From the NCBI RefSeq assembly GCF_964355755.1, contig NC_092678.1, positions 15,970,922-16,034,921 of the forward strand: a stretch of 64,000 nt of DNA. Reading direction: 5' to 3'. Positions 35,844 through 46,400 of this stretch are shown piece by piece. A program made the position numbers and the translations under genes. The stretch's first letter is position 1, and every line of letters starts with the position of its first letter. Origin of the DNA: Antedon mediterranea (taxonomy: Eukaryota; Echinodermata; Crinoidea; Comatulida; Antedonidae). The notes beneath the pieces were generated by a model. The model had not been told where the DNA came from, searched no databases, and saw only the letters and a list, made by a program, of their open reading frames with translations.

Positions 35844-38800
35844 TTCAATTCAATTCACATTTATTTACTCATCGTTTATAAATACAGTTTCATAGCATAA
35901 ATGATGGCAAGGATCCTGCATAGAGAAGTTTACACTTCTGTTTTTGCAGGACCCTTTTACATAAAACAATAAACACAACATAATAGATACAAAATAAAAA
36001 AAAAACATTTCCTATATACATTTTAGAGTTGTTCATCATCAAAAAGCGATACTGTTTTTCTAACATGATTATTTATACATTTTGTATTAAAAAAGAAGAT
36101 ATTCAGTTTATTACTTCCAGTATACATGTGGATTCTTTCTATATATATTATAGCAAAAGTATGAACACATATAATATAAAACAGTCTATGTGTGTACACT
36201 CGCACACACCAACACAAATGCATAATATATGCATCTATATTTTATGAGTGAAATCTGTAATTCGATAAAATGTCTCTTTTTACATATTTTTTTAGTATTT
36301 TATAATTGTTGTTAACAATATCTAAGTGATTTCTACAGAGCTCGTTCCATAGTTTCGGTCCGTGAATACTGATAAAATGTTGACCAGACGTTAACCTAGA
36401 GTATGGTTGTTTTACGCTACAAATATTTCGAAGATTATGGGTAGTATTTTCGTTTCTTTTGAATATCATTTGGATTCGTCTGGGTAAAACATTGCTTTTA
36501 ATCTGGGCCATGAAACCTAGGTAACTCTGTTGATATCTTGTATGTTAAGTATATTTAATTGCTTAAACAGTGGCTCAGAATGTTGCCATGGCTTTTTAAA
36601 TAAAATTATTCTAGCAGCCTTTTTCTGGAGTTTAAGAAGGGATTCTAGTGTACTATCATATGTACTGCCCCAAATAATGTTTCCATACTGAAGGTGCGGT
36701 AGAATTAATGTATTATACAAATTTGTTAAATTATAATTAGGAAAAAAATGTCTAGTTTTTATCAATATTCCAATAGACCTAGCGGTTTTTTTGCTAATAA
36801 GCCTTATATGATTTTTCCAGCAAAGGTTCTCATTTATTACAACCCCAAGAAATGTTACATTTTTTTGTTGTTCTAAAGTAATGTTATTCATTTTCAATTC
36901 AATGTTGGTTGTAATAATACGCCTTTGGGCAGTTTTAAAGATTACGTAATTTGTTTTGCTGGTGTTTAATAAAAGTTTATTAGCTTTGAACCACATATTA
37001 ATTCTATCTAGTTCCACATTCATAGTGTTTGCCAATGCGTTCAGGTTATTTCCACACTTGAATCCTGTTGTATCATCGGCAAAGCTAATTAATTCAATTT
37101 GTGTACTTGAGTTACATATATCGTTTACATATACAAGAAACAACAAAGGTCCCAAAACGGACCCTTGTGGAACACCAATACTAGTCTCCTTAATATTAGA
37201 CGAAGTACCATTTATAAAAACATATTGCTTTCGTGATTTTAAGTAGTTACTGAACCATTTTAGTGTAACACCTCTTATACCATAGTGGAATAGCTTGTTC
37301 AGTAATATACTGTGGTCAATAATATCAAATGCCTTTGACAAATCCATAAATGTGGCAATTACGAACTCTTTGTTTTCAAATGCCTTTAGTATTTTGTGGA
37401 TCAGATCAATTATAGCGTGGGAGGTTGAATGATTGTTTCGGAAGCCGTATTGCCAATCATTTAGTATATTGTAAGTTTTAAAGTAATTATACAATCTGGA
37501 ATGGACTATCTTTTCAAAGATTTTAGAGAAAATTGGTAGTAGTGATATCGGGCGATAATTCGAGGCTAAATGACGGTCCCCTTTTTTGTATATGGGAATT
37601 ACTTTTGCAATTTTTATCTGTTCCGGTATTGAGCCGGAGTGAAGAGATACGTTAAATATATAAGTCAAGGGCTTTACAATAGCATCACCAACTGCCTTGA
37701 CTACCTTTGGTGAAATATCATCAAAACCAGGTGTTTTGTTTGCATCAAGTGATTGAATCACTTTTAACACTTCCTCCTCATTTACATGGTAGAAAAACAT
37801 AGAGTTACTTTGCCTGTTTAGCAGGTAATCAGAGTATTGTGCCGTTGATGGCTCAATACTGTCTCGTACCTTGAGACCAACATTAATAAAATAATCGTTA
37901 ATGTGGTTTGCAATAGGCTCACAACCCTCTATGAGTTTGTCACCATATGTAAAAGTGGATGGAACATTATTTTTGCCTCCACCTGGATTTATAATATCAT
38001 TTATAATATTCCATGTTTTTTTTTATTTCCTTTAGTATTGTTAAAAACATTTTCATAATATGATTTCTTTGCCTTTTTGCATGTACGCATAAATGACTTA
38101 TTAAACTCTTTATAAATATCCTTATTTTTAGACGAGGGATGTTTTATAAATTTGTTGTACAACACATGTTTTCTTTTGCTAGACTTTAAGAGTCTTGAGT
38201 TCATCCATGGTTGTTTGAACTTTTTATACTTTTTGTGATTTTCTTGAACTTTTTTTTTTTTTCAAGTTTTTATTATATAATTTTTTGAAAGTGTTGATAA
38301 AAGCATTGTAAGCATCATCAGCGTTTGTCCTTACATATACATCAGCCCAATCAACAGGTAATAAGTCATTATATAGTTTATTTATATTTCTTTCGTTTAT
38401 TGCATATTTATGAGGTTCTATATTACCGGTTTTTACTTTAATATGTTTGTCGGGCACGGAGTGGATAATTTGGTATACCGGTAAATGATCAGATATGTCT
38501 GAGATTAGTATACCAGATAACATTTGTTCAGAAAGTGTGTTGGAGAAAATGTTATCAATTACTGAAGATGTGTTGTTTTGTATTCTAGTGGGTCTTGAAA
38601 TCGATGGGTAGTAGGAATGCGACATCATTACTTCTAGAAAATTATTTACAAAATCAGTCGATGCATGCTTAAGTAAATTAATGTTAAAATCACCCATAAT
38701 GTGGCATGATTTTCCCTCGATATCAATAGTATTAAGAATATCGTCTAGTGATCTAATAAAAAGTTCTATATTCGAATCGGGAGGTCTATATATTATACCA

Positions 38801-41800
38801 ACAATCGTATTGTTACATTTTTTTTCAATTATTTCAATAAAAATACATTCACAAGATTCAATAAATAGATCTTTTCTTTCTTTTATGTCAATTGTAGCAG
38901 AAACAAACATACCAACTCCCCCTCCTTTACGGTTCTTCCTATCTAATGCGAGGAAGTCATAGCTCGGTAAATATGGTTTGCACGATGTATTGTTTAACCA
39001 TGTTTCCGATATACCAATAACTGTAAAGGGGTGGTTGATTAAGTTTAAGTATGTAGTTAGTTCATCAATGTGTTTATTGATGCTTCGAATATTATAGTGA
39101 AGAAATGAGTAGCCAATATTTTTTAATTTCTTCACAGATTCATTCAAGTCATATGGACTCATATAAGAACATGTCTCAATAGCATTTAGCTTGTTTCTGA
39201 GACTATATTCAATGAATTCGTCATGGTCATTATTACCATTATCAATAGATATTGGATTAAATAGTATATCCATTGGATTTGATATTTCGTTTTCATCACC
39301 GTTATTTTTATTGTTATCCATGCTTTGATTTTGTATGTTTATTGATTGTATTTGTCTATAAAAAACTATTTTAATTAATATAATTTATGATACTATGCTT
39401 ATGTCTACTGCTTAATTTCAGTTACAATAACTTTCTGAATTTGTGTTACCTTACAATTGTTGAAATTTGTGGTAACGTGGTCTACCTCTTCCTGTGTTAG
39501 CTTTTCTGCGAGATAGACCTAGAACGTTTTCAACTTTGTATCTGACATTACTGGCCAATAGGCTGGTGCCTCCATCTGATAGATGGTATCCATCAGGTGC
39601 TAGAAGTTTGTCGACCAGCTCGCCGTTTCGTAAGAAGTTGCTATTGTCGCAGAATGTTAGGTTTGGTATTTTTTCTGTGCGTATCTTGTGCTTTATACAT
39701 GAGTTTGCTATTTCAACTCTGAAATTTAGTGGGCCTGCTCGTGGTAAGCCAAGTGATATCAAACATTTAGTGTCTGGATGTTTTGTGGCATACTCACTGA
39801 CTGTGTTGTATAGCGTTTCTGCGCACTTTTCTGGAGCTGATTCCTTTACAGAGTTAGTTATTTCGTGGATTACTATACAGTCAAGTGTTTCGTGTATTCC
39901 ATCGAGTGCATTTCCAATTTGGTCATTAGTGTATGCGTGTGTAATGCTTACATCTGCTTTTGGTAAAATACGACTTGCTTCGACTTTTTTTAAGTGCAAA
40001 TTTCCTAATAGTAATACAGATGGTTTCTTGCTTTCGTAGGCTCGATGTGTGTCATTATTTTTCATTAGACTTTCTGCATACGACAATTTCTGACTGTCTT
40101 TTTTTGAGTTAACAGTTTGGAAGTCTGATGCGTCGATGGCTACCTGGGTTCGTTTTGCTTCGTACGCGTACTCCCTTGCTTTTTCTGTTTCGTGTATTGC
40201 TGTCTGTAGTTTGTCCTGGAGATTTGTTATTTGTTTATCTTTCTGCAGGATCATATCGTTGTTTCGCTTGACATCTATGAAAGAATTAGCTGTTAGTTTG
40301 TTTTCTCTTTCTGTTTTATTGATTTTTTCTTTCATTTTTTCCATTTCTACCCTTATTTCTTGTAGGCCGGTAGCGTTGGGTTGTCTGTTGTTTTCTGTGT
40401 ACTTTAGCTCCTGTCTTAGGAGTTTTATTTCAGCCTTTAGTTTGGTGTTTTCAATGAGGATGTTGTTACTTTCTTTTAGTTCATGTCGCAGACATTCTAT
40501 TTCTTTTTTCATTGACTCACTGTTTATGAGAAGTTGTTTTTTTTCCTGGGTCTTGGTCACTTCATTGGTTGAATCAGGTTTCTTTTTGGTCAGCCTTTCA
40601 TCAATATATCTTAAACGTTGGTCAAATACTAAGATAGTCTCTGTTAGAGTTGATAGTATGCTAGGAATACGTTTGCACACTAAGCATATCCATGGGCCTT
40701 TTTTTCCTTTTGCGTCTGCACATGTCCTGTGGTACTGCTTTGAACAAAGAGTACATGCTATTGTGTTTTCGTTTTTTCCTGTTGAATCACACCCTGCTAT
40801 ACATTCTATTGTGCCTCTTTCTTCCACAAGATATTGTTCAAGTTTATTTTTAACTGGATTTTGTGTGGTAGAGACCGGTGACAGTATCGGAGGCGATTTC
40901 GTTGAGTTGTTGTAAACAGGATCTGGAGAAACCGGTGATAATACCGGGGGCGATTTCATTGATTGAAATAATTCAATCAAGTCAGCGCTATCATTTGGTG
41001 ACAATGCCATTGTTTGTGCTTGCTTAGGTGTGACGACCGCGTTTGGATTTGAACCTTGACGATCAAGATTATGTTGTTCAAATTAAGTAAAGCTTTAGAA
41101 AAAAACTCAGTTACAGCACTTTTTTGTATATAAAATAGTATTTTAGACGGTCGTATAACAATCAGCACTAGTTGAGTTGTAGTTTGCTTTGTAGACGATA
41201 TAATAAATCGCGAAGTTTAAGCCTATGCAATACGTAGTCCACCGTACAATAGGCCTACTTGGCTCGTCTTGGTTGGCGTCCCTAGTTACCGGTGGGTTGC
41301 AACCAATGTACTTGTGGCGCGAAGGCCTAGCTGATCAAGATTTTGAGAAGAATGGTTTTGACTTACAAATTATAGATTTTTGTCGTTTTCTTCAATCAAT
41401 AACGATTTTTTGTTAGTTTATGCGCTGTTTCACGTCAAATATATCCAAAAAAGCCGGAAATTAGTCCCTTTTAGAGTCGGTTTGGTGTAGAGAAAAAAAA
41501 TCGGATCTTTGCTGTGTGACGCCACCCTTATGAATATAATTTGGATCCAAATCTTAAGTGGCTATGTGGAAGCTGTCACGTTAGCGCACTTGGTGGACAC
41601 AACATAACACCATTTAATTTCAAAGACCATGGAGACAAATGCTTAGCGTGCTACTTATTCAGTCAACAATCAAGACCTGGTCGAAGGCTGAAGAAATGCA
41701 AGTTTCCCGAAAACAGAAGCAATACTACTGGCAGTTTTATTCCCACTCATGAGCACTTGCTACTAAATCCTCAATTTAAATTTTTTAAAAATTACGATAA

Positions 41801-44800
41801 TCAAGTGTATGAATGTCAGATATGCAATAATGTGTCAACATTTTTTTTGTACATTTTGCATAAACAAATTTTTTAAGGCAGTAGGACGAGAATCAATTGA
41901 TTGTTTTAACTGCAGCCAAATTATCAGTAACAAAGATCTCAAACCAGTTCCACTTATTGTAGAACACTCACTTAAATAGTCCCTTTGCAATGCAAACAAT
42001 GTAAAATTCAATTAGTTTGGTCAGAAACCCCCAATCATGTTTGCAAAACGTTTAAAGAACAGGCATTCACCAAAATTTTAAGTGCAGTTGAAGAAATTAC
42101 ATGTACTGCCCAAACAAATGAGGTTTGGCCAAAAGAATTGAAAAGCATGGCACACAACATAGTACGGAAAGACTTTATGAATAATAAGAAAGTGTCACTT
42201 ATGACTCGAGGACGGGTGAGTTTTTTAACCCATTACAATTAATTTAAATTTATCATAATGTAAGCCTACACTCTGGATTCACTCATTATACATTATTATT
42301 TGATAAAATCATACAAATATTTTATTTGATCAAATTCAGCCAATAAACATTGTTAAACAATCAGAGTGCACAACAACTGTTAGTGTTACCAGTACTGAAG
42401 AGAAAATGGACCCCCAAAGATGTTTGGAAATCATGAATGCCTGCCGCATAAATTGGAGCCAGCAACGAGCACTGCGGAGGTAATTTATTTTATTATTGCT
42501 TTTCGTGTCGGGTATGTGGACCTCCGTCGGGCCACACAGCCACTGTTTACTATTATTCAGTCAACAGTTTACTTTTTTTTTAATTGAATTTAGAATACTA
42601 TAGAAAACTATAAAAACTATAATTAATCAGTACTGTATATATTTTGGCTTCTGAAAGACAAATGCGCATTTGCCAAGAACAGATTATCGGTGATCACATA
42701 GTAGATTCTATGGAATACATGTTTGTCAAACGAGATGGAGCCACATCTAAAGGAGGTCTTGTTTTAGAGGAGGTTGCAGTAGTCCGACTAACCAAAATCA
42801 AAGAACTAATCTATGACTACCTAAACAAATATGATATGTATGTAACATTTTTTGTTGTTATTTTTAAACAAACCTATTTCATACATCAGTACTGTATTAT
42901 TGGCACAAATTATATATACTATAATATATCGCATGTGGTATAAATATAAGAATAAAATAATTACAAATCTAGTCAGGGAAGACTTAAATTATATTTAATT
43001 TTGTAACAAGCAATTTTAAATTTTGTAGGTCTGATGAATTGAACTTCTTCAAAGATGGAGACATATTTCTCAAGTTTGGAGGAGACAAGGGTGGTGATAC
43101 CACTAAATTTGAAGTTCAAATTTGCAGTTTACCTAAACCCAAGGCACTGCACAATATTATTGTCATTTTGGCATTCCAAGCACCAGATTTTATAGTTAAT
43201 GTCGAAAAAGGCTTGAAACTGGTTCTTGATGAAGTCATGGATTTAGATGGAAACCAGTGGACCTCACCAAAGACCAAAAAGTAATATTAAATACAGTAGT
43301 ATAATATTGGAATGAGTAACACTGACTTAAGTATATAGCAGAGCTACATAATTATAATATGCAACTTAATTTGAAAATGTTACATAATTTGTATATCTTT
43401 AATTATGATTAATGTAATTAATTAGAATTCATGGTAATTGAATGAAAATAACTACTCATTTTACAGAACTCACAATATCCGCCTATTTTTTTGGGGGGAT
43501 TATGATTTTTTATCAAAGGTATATGGACTTGTTGGCCCAAATGGTAAGTACAATTTCCAGTTTCAATACAATTTTTTTTTATATTTTGGCTATTAGCTCT
43601 CATTGTTTGGCATTTGTTACACAAAACTGAAGTACTATATATATTATGTAGATTTAAAAATTGATTTTTTTAAAGGAAAGTACAGTTGCATCTATTTTTT
43701 TTGTAATCAAGATGACATTAGAACCAACAATGTTCCTCAAGCCTGTAGATGTCTCAAGACCTACAATCGTGACTACAAGTCTTTTGTAGACCATGGGAGT
43801 GACAAAAAAAAAAGCAAAACAATATCGCACAGCGTTGTTAGGCCATACCTGGTAGACATCGAATTAAACAGGGTAGGTAAATAATCATAACAGCACAGGT
43901 CCCCAGTGTTTATGTTAGGTTAAATTCAAAATTAATTAAAATCTCAATTTAGAAAGTTTAATACACACTCCAAACAATGAAATGTGTGTTTGTACTTCCA
44001 TATTAAATAACAATGTTAGTATAAAATAACTGTCAAAACAAACAATTGTTACAGTAATTTATAAATATACCTCTTTATAAATATTTCCTCAACTATTTTT
44101 CCAGGTGTCAATACCAGCATTACACATTTCTCTTGGGTTGTTTAAGAAACTCTATGATATGCTGGAAAAAGACGTGCACAATCTTGATGTTATAATTTTT
44201 AACATGCGACAGGATGGTGACATCTTGACTGGTAACTTCAAATGTTGTTTCAACTTTACATTGACATTAAATAAACTCAATTGGTCAAGTTGCTTTTTAA
44301 ATATACAATGTCTCTTTCAGCATAGAATTCAGTAAATTTCGAAATTGTTTATCCTGTTTTTATGCATAATAAACAAACCTTTGGCTGAAACTTATTTTTC
44401 TATGAATTATCCATATTATCATTAACATTTTTTAAATATACTAATTTTGATGCTCATTTTTGATGCAGATTGAAATTTATTTGATTGACCAATATTGTTT
44501 AATCTCAGGTGATCATCTAGCAGACTTTTAGAAAAGCATATCAGAAGCTGCAGCGCATCGAAATGCTACAATGATTAAAATCCAGTCTTTAGAAGAGAAT
44601 CTTGAGGATTTAAGAAACGAGCTCTCAGTGTCACTTGTGACAAAACAGCATAACAAGATTGCAGAGATTGCAGAGACTGGCCACAGAATAAATCTGAAAG
44701 AACAAGAGGTCAAAGACTTGGTCAGTACTACAGTATACACCTTTAACATTTAAAATTATGTCTAAAATATACAATACTATAAAAATTAATGCTATATTTC

Positions 44801-45821
44801 TTTTATATTTATATAGCGAAGTACTATGAAACAAGAGATAAAATTTGGAACTGGACCTCTATGTACAAAAATGGACGAGGTGTTGAGGAAGAATAAAATT
44901 CCTCGACAGCAGTACCACGGAAAGAGTTTTGTGGGAAACCATGTATACAGAGCATGCAAAGTGAGTAACTAAAATTTCTAAAATGTGAAGTTCGTTAATT
45001 TTTACACAGCAAAATAAGTAATAAAATTAAGAATTATTTGCGATTGACTCTCGCCATACTGTAAATGTATTATTTTAAACTATTCATTTTATTTTTAGTT
45101 CAACATCATAGAAAAGCTCATGGATGGTGTCTCAATGACTTTAAAGCAACAGATACATCACTGTCCTACAAACTGTAAGCAACTGCTTGAAACAAAATTG
45201 CACAAGATACAGGAATCATTTACACCTGTATTCAAAACCTTTACTAATGTCCATGAATGCATAAACCATACGAGGCGCATCACTGATTCAGAAATAGATC
45301 AATATGGTAAGCAAAAACTGATGACCAAATTATGTGAATTTTGTCTGGTTTTATTTATTCTTAATGTGTGATTAATTTCTTCAAACATCTGTATAATTTA
45401 AATTCTCATTTATAAACTTTCTTGTTACATTAAAATTTAATTCATGTTTTTTTGTCATTTCAAAAGACAATACATCTTTCAAATAAAATGTTAAAATTTT
45501 TTTCACAAAACAGAAACCTACATACAACTGTTCTCCAAAGAATACAGACGCATCGCTCCAAATGTGATTCAACCAAAATTGCACATGTTGGAGCACCACA
45601 CAATACCGTTCATGAGAGAATGGAGAGTAGGAGTTGGACTCTTAGCTGAGCAAGGCGTCGAATTAATCCACTCTGAATTTAATCGCCGGAAAAGGGCGGT
45701 ATATGGATTAAAGAGCAACCTCGACCAGCTTATGTCAATCATGAAGTCACATCTGACTTTTATTTCACCCGAGATCCAGCATGAGGTGACTAGGCCCAAG
45801 TGCAAAAAAGTTGAGGAATAG
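35762..45821 (+). CDS. RAG1/Chapaev-like DDE transposase gene, 12 exons, lightly damaged
   Basis: Inferred exons are 35762-35843 joined with 41530-42215 (one exon split by a LINE), 42340-42479, 42658-42837, 43029-43280, 43467-43543, 43676-43872, 44105-44231, 44509-44720, 44817-44960, 45099-45306 and 45514-45821; the numbering counts the split exon as two. From 43029 onward all intron phases agree and all introns are GT-AG. The N-terminus is rich in C-x2-C pairs (a zinc-binding region). The catalytic core has D in GGDKGG, D in WGDYDFL, then C-x4-C, H-x4-H and E in LLAEQG. Damage consists of a probable one-base insertion in the T-run at 41841-41848, a frame break near 41975 and one TAG at 44529-44531. 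The protein would cut and paste the element via its CACAGCTG ends. Family assignment is from recalled motifs, so CMC/Chapaev versus Transib is unsettled. Confidence 0.8.
36242..36511 (-). pseudogene. LINE ORF2 C-terminal end (frameshifted)
   Basis: 89 residues ending HGPKLWNELCRNHLD and KKYVKRDILSNY, the conserved tail of CR1-like ORF2 (P-K-L-W-N-x-L). It is shifted out of frame relative to the RT at about 36512-36520. The 3' UTR follows to 35844. Confidence 0.7.
36517..38015 (-). CDS. LINE ORF2 part 2: reverse transcriptase
   Basis: The RT frame is open from about 38015 (first ATG 37800) to 36517. Ordered motifs: NKTPGFDDISPKVVK, IAKVIPIYKKGD, NYRPISLLPIFSKIFEKIV, TFMDLSKAFDIIDH, IGVPQGSVLGPLLFLVYVND, the catalytic ISFADDTTGF and FLGVVINENLCW. 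It copies the LINE RNA into DNA at the nicked target. It ends early by a frameshift; the last part of the protein is in another frame at 36242-36511. Confidence 0.85.
38001..38204 (-). pseudogene. LINE ORF2 linker between endonuclease and RT (frameshifted)
   Basis: This 67-residue basic stretch (SSKRKHVLYNKFIKHPSSKN and CKKAKKSYYENVF) is the usual link between endonuclease and RT in CR1-like ORF2. It is bracketed by homopolymer frameshifts: upstream in the run at 38250, downstream in the T-run at 38016-38023. Confidence 0.65.
38224..39321 (-). CDS. LINE ORF2 part 1: AP endonuclease
   Basis: 365 residues. The endonuclease landmarks are FLHYNIRSINKH, GISETWLNN, KGGGVGMFV, GIIYRPPDSN, MGDFNINLL and the C-terminal ISDISDHLPVY, so all catalytic residues appear present. 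The frame is lost at a poly-A tract (complement of the T-run at 38250-38263); the reading frame of the linker resumes at 38001-38204 and then the RT. Confidence 0.82.
   Translation of the reverse strand: MDNNKNNGDENEISNPMDILFNPISIDNGNNDHDEFIEYSLRNKLNAIETCSYMSPYDLNESVKKLKNIGYSFLHYNIRSINKHIDELTTYLNLINHPFTVIGISETWLNNTSCKPYLPSYDFLALDRKNRKGGGVGMFVSATIDIKERKDLFIESCECIFIEIIEKKCNNTIVGIIYRPPDSNIELFIRSLDDILNTIDIEGKSCHIMGDFNINLLKHASTDFVNNFLEVMMSHSYYPSISRPTRIQNNTSSVIDNIFSNTLSEQMLSGILISDISDHLPVYQIIHSVPDKHIKVKTGNIEPHKYAINERNINKLYNDLLPVDWADVYVRTNADDAYNAFINTFKKLYNKNLKKKKSSRKSQKV
39451..41010 (-). CDS. LINE ORF1: PHD-type zinc finger, coiled coil, SGNH/esterase-like domain
   Basis: This is a 519-residue intact frame. 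Near residues 70-118 there is a PHD-like zinc finger (CIAGCDSTGKNENTIACTLC, then YHRTC and WICLVC). Residues about 140-300 are a charged coiled coil. Residues about 325-505 look like an SGNH/GDSL hydrolase-type fold (KPSVLLLGNLHLKK; CIVIHEITNSV; ISLGLPRAG; DGYHLSDGG), with the catalytic-type D-x-x-H near the C-terminus. CR1-clade ORF1 proteins commonly pair a PHD or zinc finger with an esterase domain and bind RNA or lipids. The usual GDS serine is GN here, so hydrolase activity is doubtful. ORF2 follows 130 bases downstream. Confidence 0.78.
   Translation of the reverse strand: MALSPNDSADLIELFQSMKSPPVLSPVSPDPVYNNSTKSPPILSPVSTTQNPVKNKLEQYLVEERGTIECIAGCDSTGKNENTIACTLCSKQYHRTCADAKGKKGPWICLVCKRIPSILSTLTETILVFDQRLRYIDERLTKKKPDSTNEVTKTQEKKQLLINSESMKKEIECLRHELKESNNILIENTKLKAEIKLLRQELKYTENNRQPNATGLQEIRVEMEKMKEKINKTERENKLTANSFIDVKRNNDMILQKDKQITNLQDKLQTAIHETEKAREYAYEAKRTQVAIDASDFQTVNSKKDSQKLSYAESLMKNNDTHRAYESKKPSVLLLGNLHLKKVEASRILPKADVSITHAYTNDQIGNALDGIHETLDCIVIHEITNSVKESAPEKCAETLYNTVSEYATKHPDTKCLISLGLPRAGPLNFRVEIANSCIKHKIRTEKIPNLTFCDNSNFLRNGELVDKLLAPDGYHLSDGGTSLLASNVRYKVENVLGLSRRKANTGRGRPRYHKFQQL
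41530..42215 (+). CDS. Transposase exon 1b (zinc-rich N-terminal region, frameshifted)
   Basis: It contains WLCGSCHVSALGGH, CLACYLFSQQSRPGRR, YECQICNN, a shifted-frame C-x2-C pair, DCFNCSQ, QCKQCKIQLVW and PNHVCKTF. This series of C-x2-C and C/H pairs is typical of multi-zinc N-terminal regions in RAG1-like transposases. An 8-T run at 41841-41848 causes a frame break, and another lies near 41975. It ends MTRGR with donor GTGAGT at 42216. Basic SRPGRRLKK could be a DNA-binding or nuclear-targeting patch. Confidence 0.65.
42340..42479 (+). CDS. Transposase exon: linker
   Basis: Acceptor TTCAG at 42335-42339 and donor GTAATT at 42480. The translation contains NIVKQSECTTTVSV and MDPQRCLEIMNACRINW, leading into the catalytic region. 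No known motif by itself; included because splice sites and frame agree with its neighbours. Confidence 0.5.
42658..42837 (+). CDS. Transposase exon preceding the first catalytic Asp
   Basis: Reads RICQEQIIGDHIVDSMEY, then GLVLEEVAVVRLTKIKEL, and ends at donor GTATGT (42838). The acceptor (AAAG before 42658) is weak, so the exact start is uncertain. Confidence 0.5.
43029..43280 (+). CDS. Transposase exon with first catalytic Asp (GGDKGG)
   Basis: Between acceptor TTGTAG and donor GTAATA lies DIFLKFGGDKGGDTTKFE, then VQICSLPKPKALHNI, ILAFQAPDFIVNVEKGL. The aspartate after GG is the likely first member of the DDE triad. The pattern (acidic residue, GG, a strand, then an APD..N motif) is one I associate with RAG1/CMC-like transposases of marine invertebrates. 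The exon leaves two bases that combine with the next exon to form a lysine codon. Confidence 0.75.
43467..43543 (+). CDS. Transposase exon with second catalytic Asp (WGDYDFL)
   Basis: A short 77-bp exon (acceptor TTTACAG, donor GTAAGT) reading NIRLFFWGDYDFLSK then VYGLVGPN. It aligns by eye with the second catalytic aspartate region of RAG1, where an aspartate precedes a leucine-rich helix and a GL...G turn. The longer open frame at this position is a different, non-coding frame. Confidence 0.72.
43676..43872 (+). CDS. Transposase exon with C-x4-C after the second Asp
   Basis: The glycine codon is split with the previous exon. The exon continues KYSCIYFFCNQDDI, then CRCLKTYNRDYKSFVDHG and a basic SDKKKSKTISHS segment. 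The cysteine pair right after the second catalytic Asp parallels the zinc-binding C-x2-C of RAG1. Donor GTAGGT at 43873. Confidence 0.7.
44105..44231 (+). CDS. Transposase exon with LHISLG helix
   Basis: In phase 0 after acceptor TTTCCAG it reads VSIPALHISLGLFKKLYD then MLEKDVHNLDVIIF. The LH(I/C)..G motif corresponds to the helix after the zinc pair in RAG1-type transposases (LHCDIG there). Donor GTAACT. Confidence 0.7.
44509..44720 (+). CDS. Transposase coiled-coil exon with premature stop
   Basis: The glycine codon is split with the previous exon, then GDHLADF is followed by TAG (44529-44531). After it the same frame continues to the donor through IQSLEENLEDLRNELSV and HNKIAEIAETGHRINLKEQE, a strong coiled coil. 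This is the only stop in the spliced frame from 43029 to 45821. Confidence 0.68.
44817..44960 (+). CDS. Transposase exon (KIPRQQYHGKSFVGNH)
   Basis: Phase 0, acceptor TATATAG, donor GTGAGT. Reads EIKFGTGPLCTKMDEVLR then KIPRQQYHGKSFVGNHVY, the 'QxYHGxxFxGNH' helical segment common in this transposase family before the catalytic Glu. Intact. Confidence 0.7.
45099..45306 (+). CDS. Transposase exon before the catalytic Glu
   Basis: Phase 0 start after TTTTTAG, ending one base into a glutamate codon at donor GTAAGC. Reads FNIIEKLMDGVSMTLKQ, then CPTNCKQLLETKLHKIQ and a predicted helical stretch. Intact. Confidence 0.68.
45514..45821 (+). CDS. Transposase last exon with H-x4-H and catalytic Glu
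   Basis: After acceptor AAACAG the frame runs YRRIAPNVIQPKLHMLEHH, then MREWRVGVGLLAEQGVELIH, SEFNRRKRAVYG and ends at TAG 45821. HMLEHH supplies the H-x4-H zinc pair and AEQG the catalytic glutamate, in the same order and spacing as RAG1 (HKTLAH, then WASEGNE). A decayed copy of this exon is at 12500-12725. Confidence 0.78.
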
Positions 45822-45835
45822 TTTGCTATTTCTCA

Positions 45836-46400
45836 CTCACTTAATTGTTACAGTATTGTACATATTATGAATGGTAGTGGTTTTTTTGTTATTGCCAGAA
45901 CAATGATTTTGGAAATATTAACAAATGGTATATGAATTGTAATTGAATTTTTTGGAAGTTATTTTATTTTAATTTGGTTTTAAGAAATTGATTGATAACG
46001 GAAATTGATGTTATTTACTGATTCAGATTTTGATTGCATATCAAAATAAGAATAAATAAATATACAATACAAATATGAAAGAAATATACATTTGTTGTAA
46101 TTAATTGTTACAGTATTGTATATTATGTACAGTATACTGTATGACTGGTAGTGTTTTTTTTTATTGCTAGAACAATGGTTTTGGAAATATTAACAAATGG
46201 TATATGAATTGTAATTGAATTTTTTGAATGTTATTTTATATTAATGTGGTTTTAATATATTAATTGATTGATAACGGAAATTGATGTTATTTACTGATTC
46301 AGATTTTGATTGCATATCAAAATACTGTATTAATAATAAATATACAATACAAATATGAAAGAAATATACATTTGTTATAATTAAATATCTAATGTCACAG
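45836..46400. repeat. Two direct repeats of about 265 bp after the transposase stop
   Basis: The stretch beginning TTAATTGTTACAGTATTGTA recurs as 45840 and 46100, followed in both by AACAATGNTTTTGGAAATATTAAC and TTGATAACGGAAATTGATG. It is a tandem duplication in the transposon 3' region; the rest to 47200 is noncoding with GGCCTAG-rich words. Confidence 0.7.

Larger units (their letters stand above)
35844..41523 (-). mobile_element. CR1-like LINE inserted in the transposase first exon
   Basis: The 3' end at the left has a (TTCAATTC)n-type tail at 35844-35858. The 5' UTR reaches about 41523. Imperfect 6-bp flanking repeats ACACTT/ACCCTT are consistent with a target duplication. It carries ORF1 (PHD finger, coiled coil, SGNH-like domain) and an ORF2 with several frameshifts. 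Nearly full length at 5.7 kb; inactive because of ORF2 frameshifts. Confidence 0.8.

Noticed and set aside
39494-40915. Long plus-strand frames (181 and 259 residues) opposite the LINE ORF1
   Set aside because: Antisense shadows of the PHD/SGNH ORF1; hydrophobic low-complexity translations with no family.
43442-43630. Open frame translating as ELTISAYFFGGIMIF at the second catalytic exon
   Set aside because: It is one frame off the reading frame dictated by neighbouring splice phases; the correct frame gives WGDYDFL.
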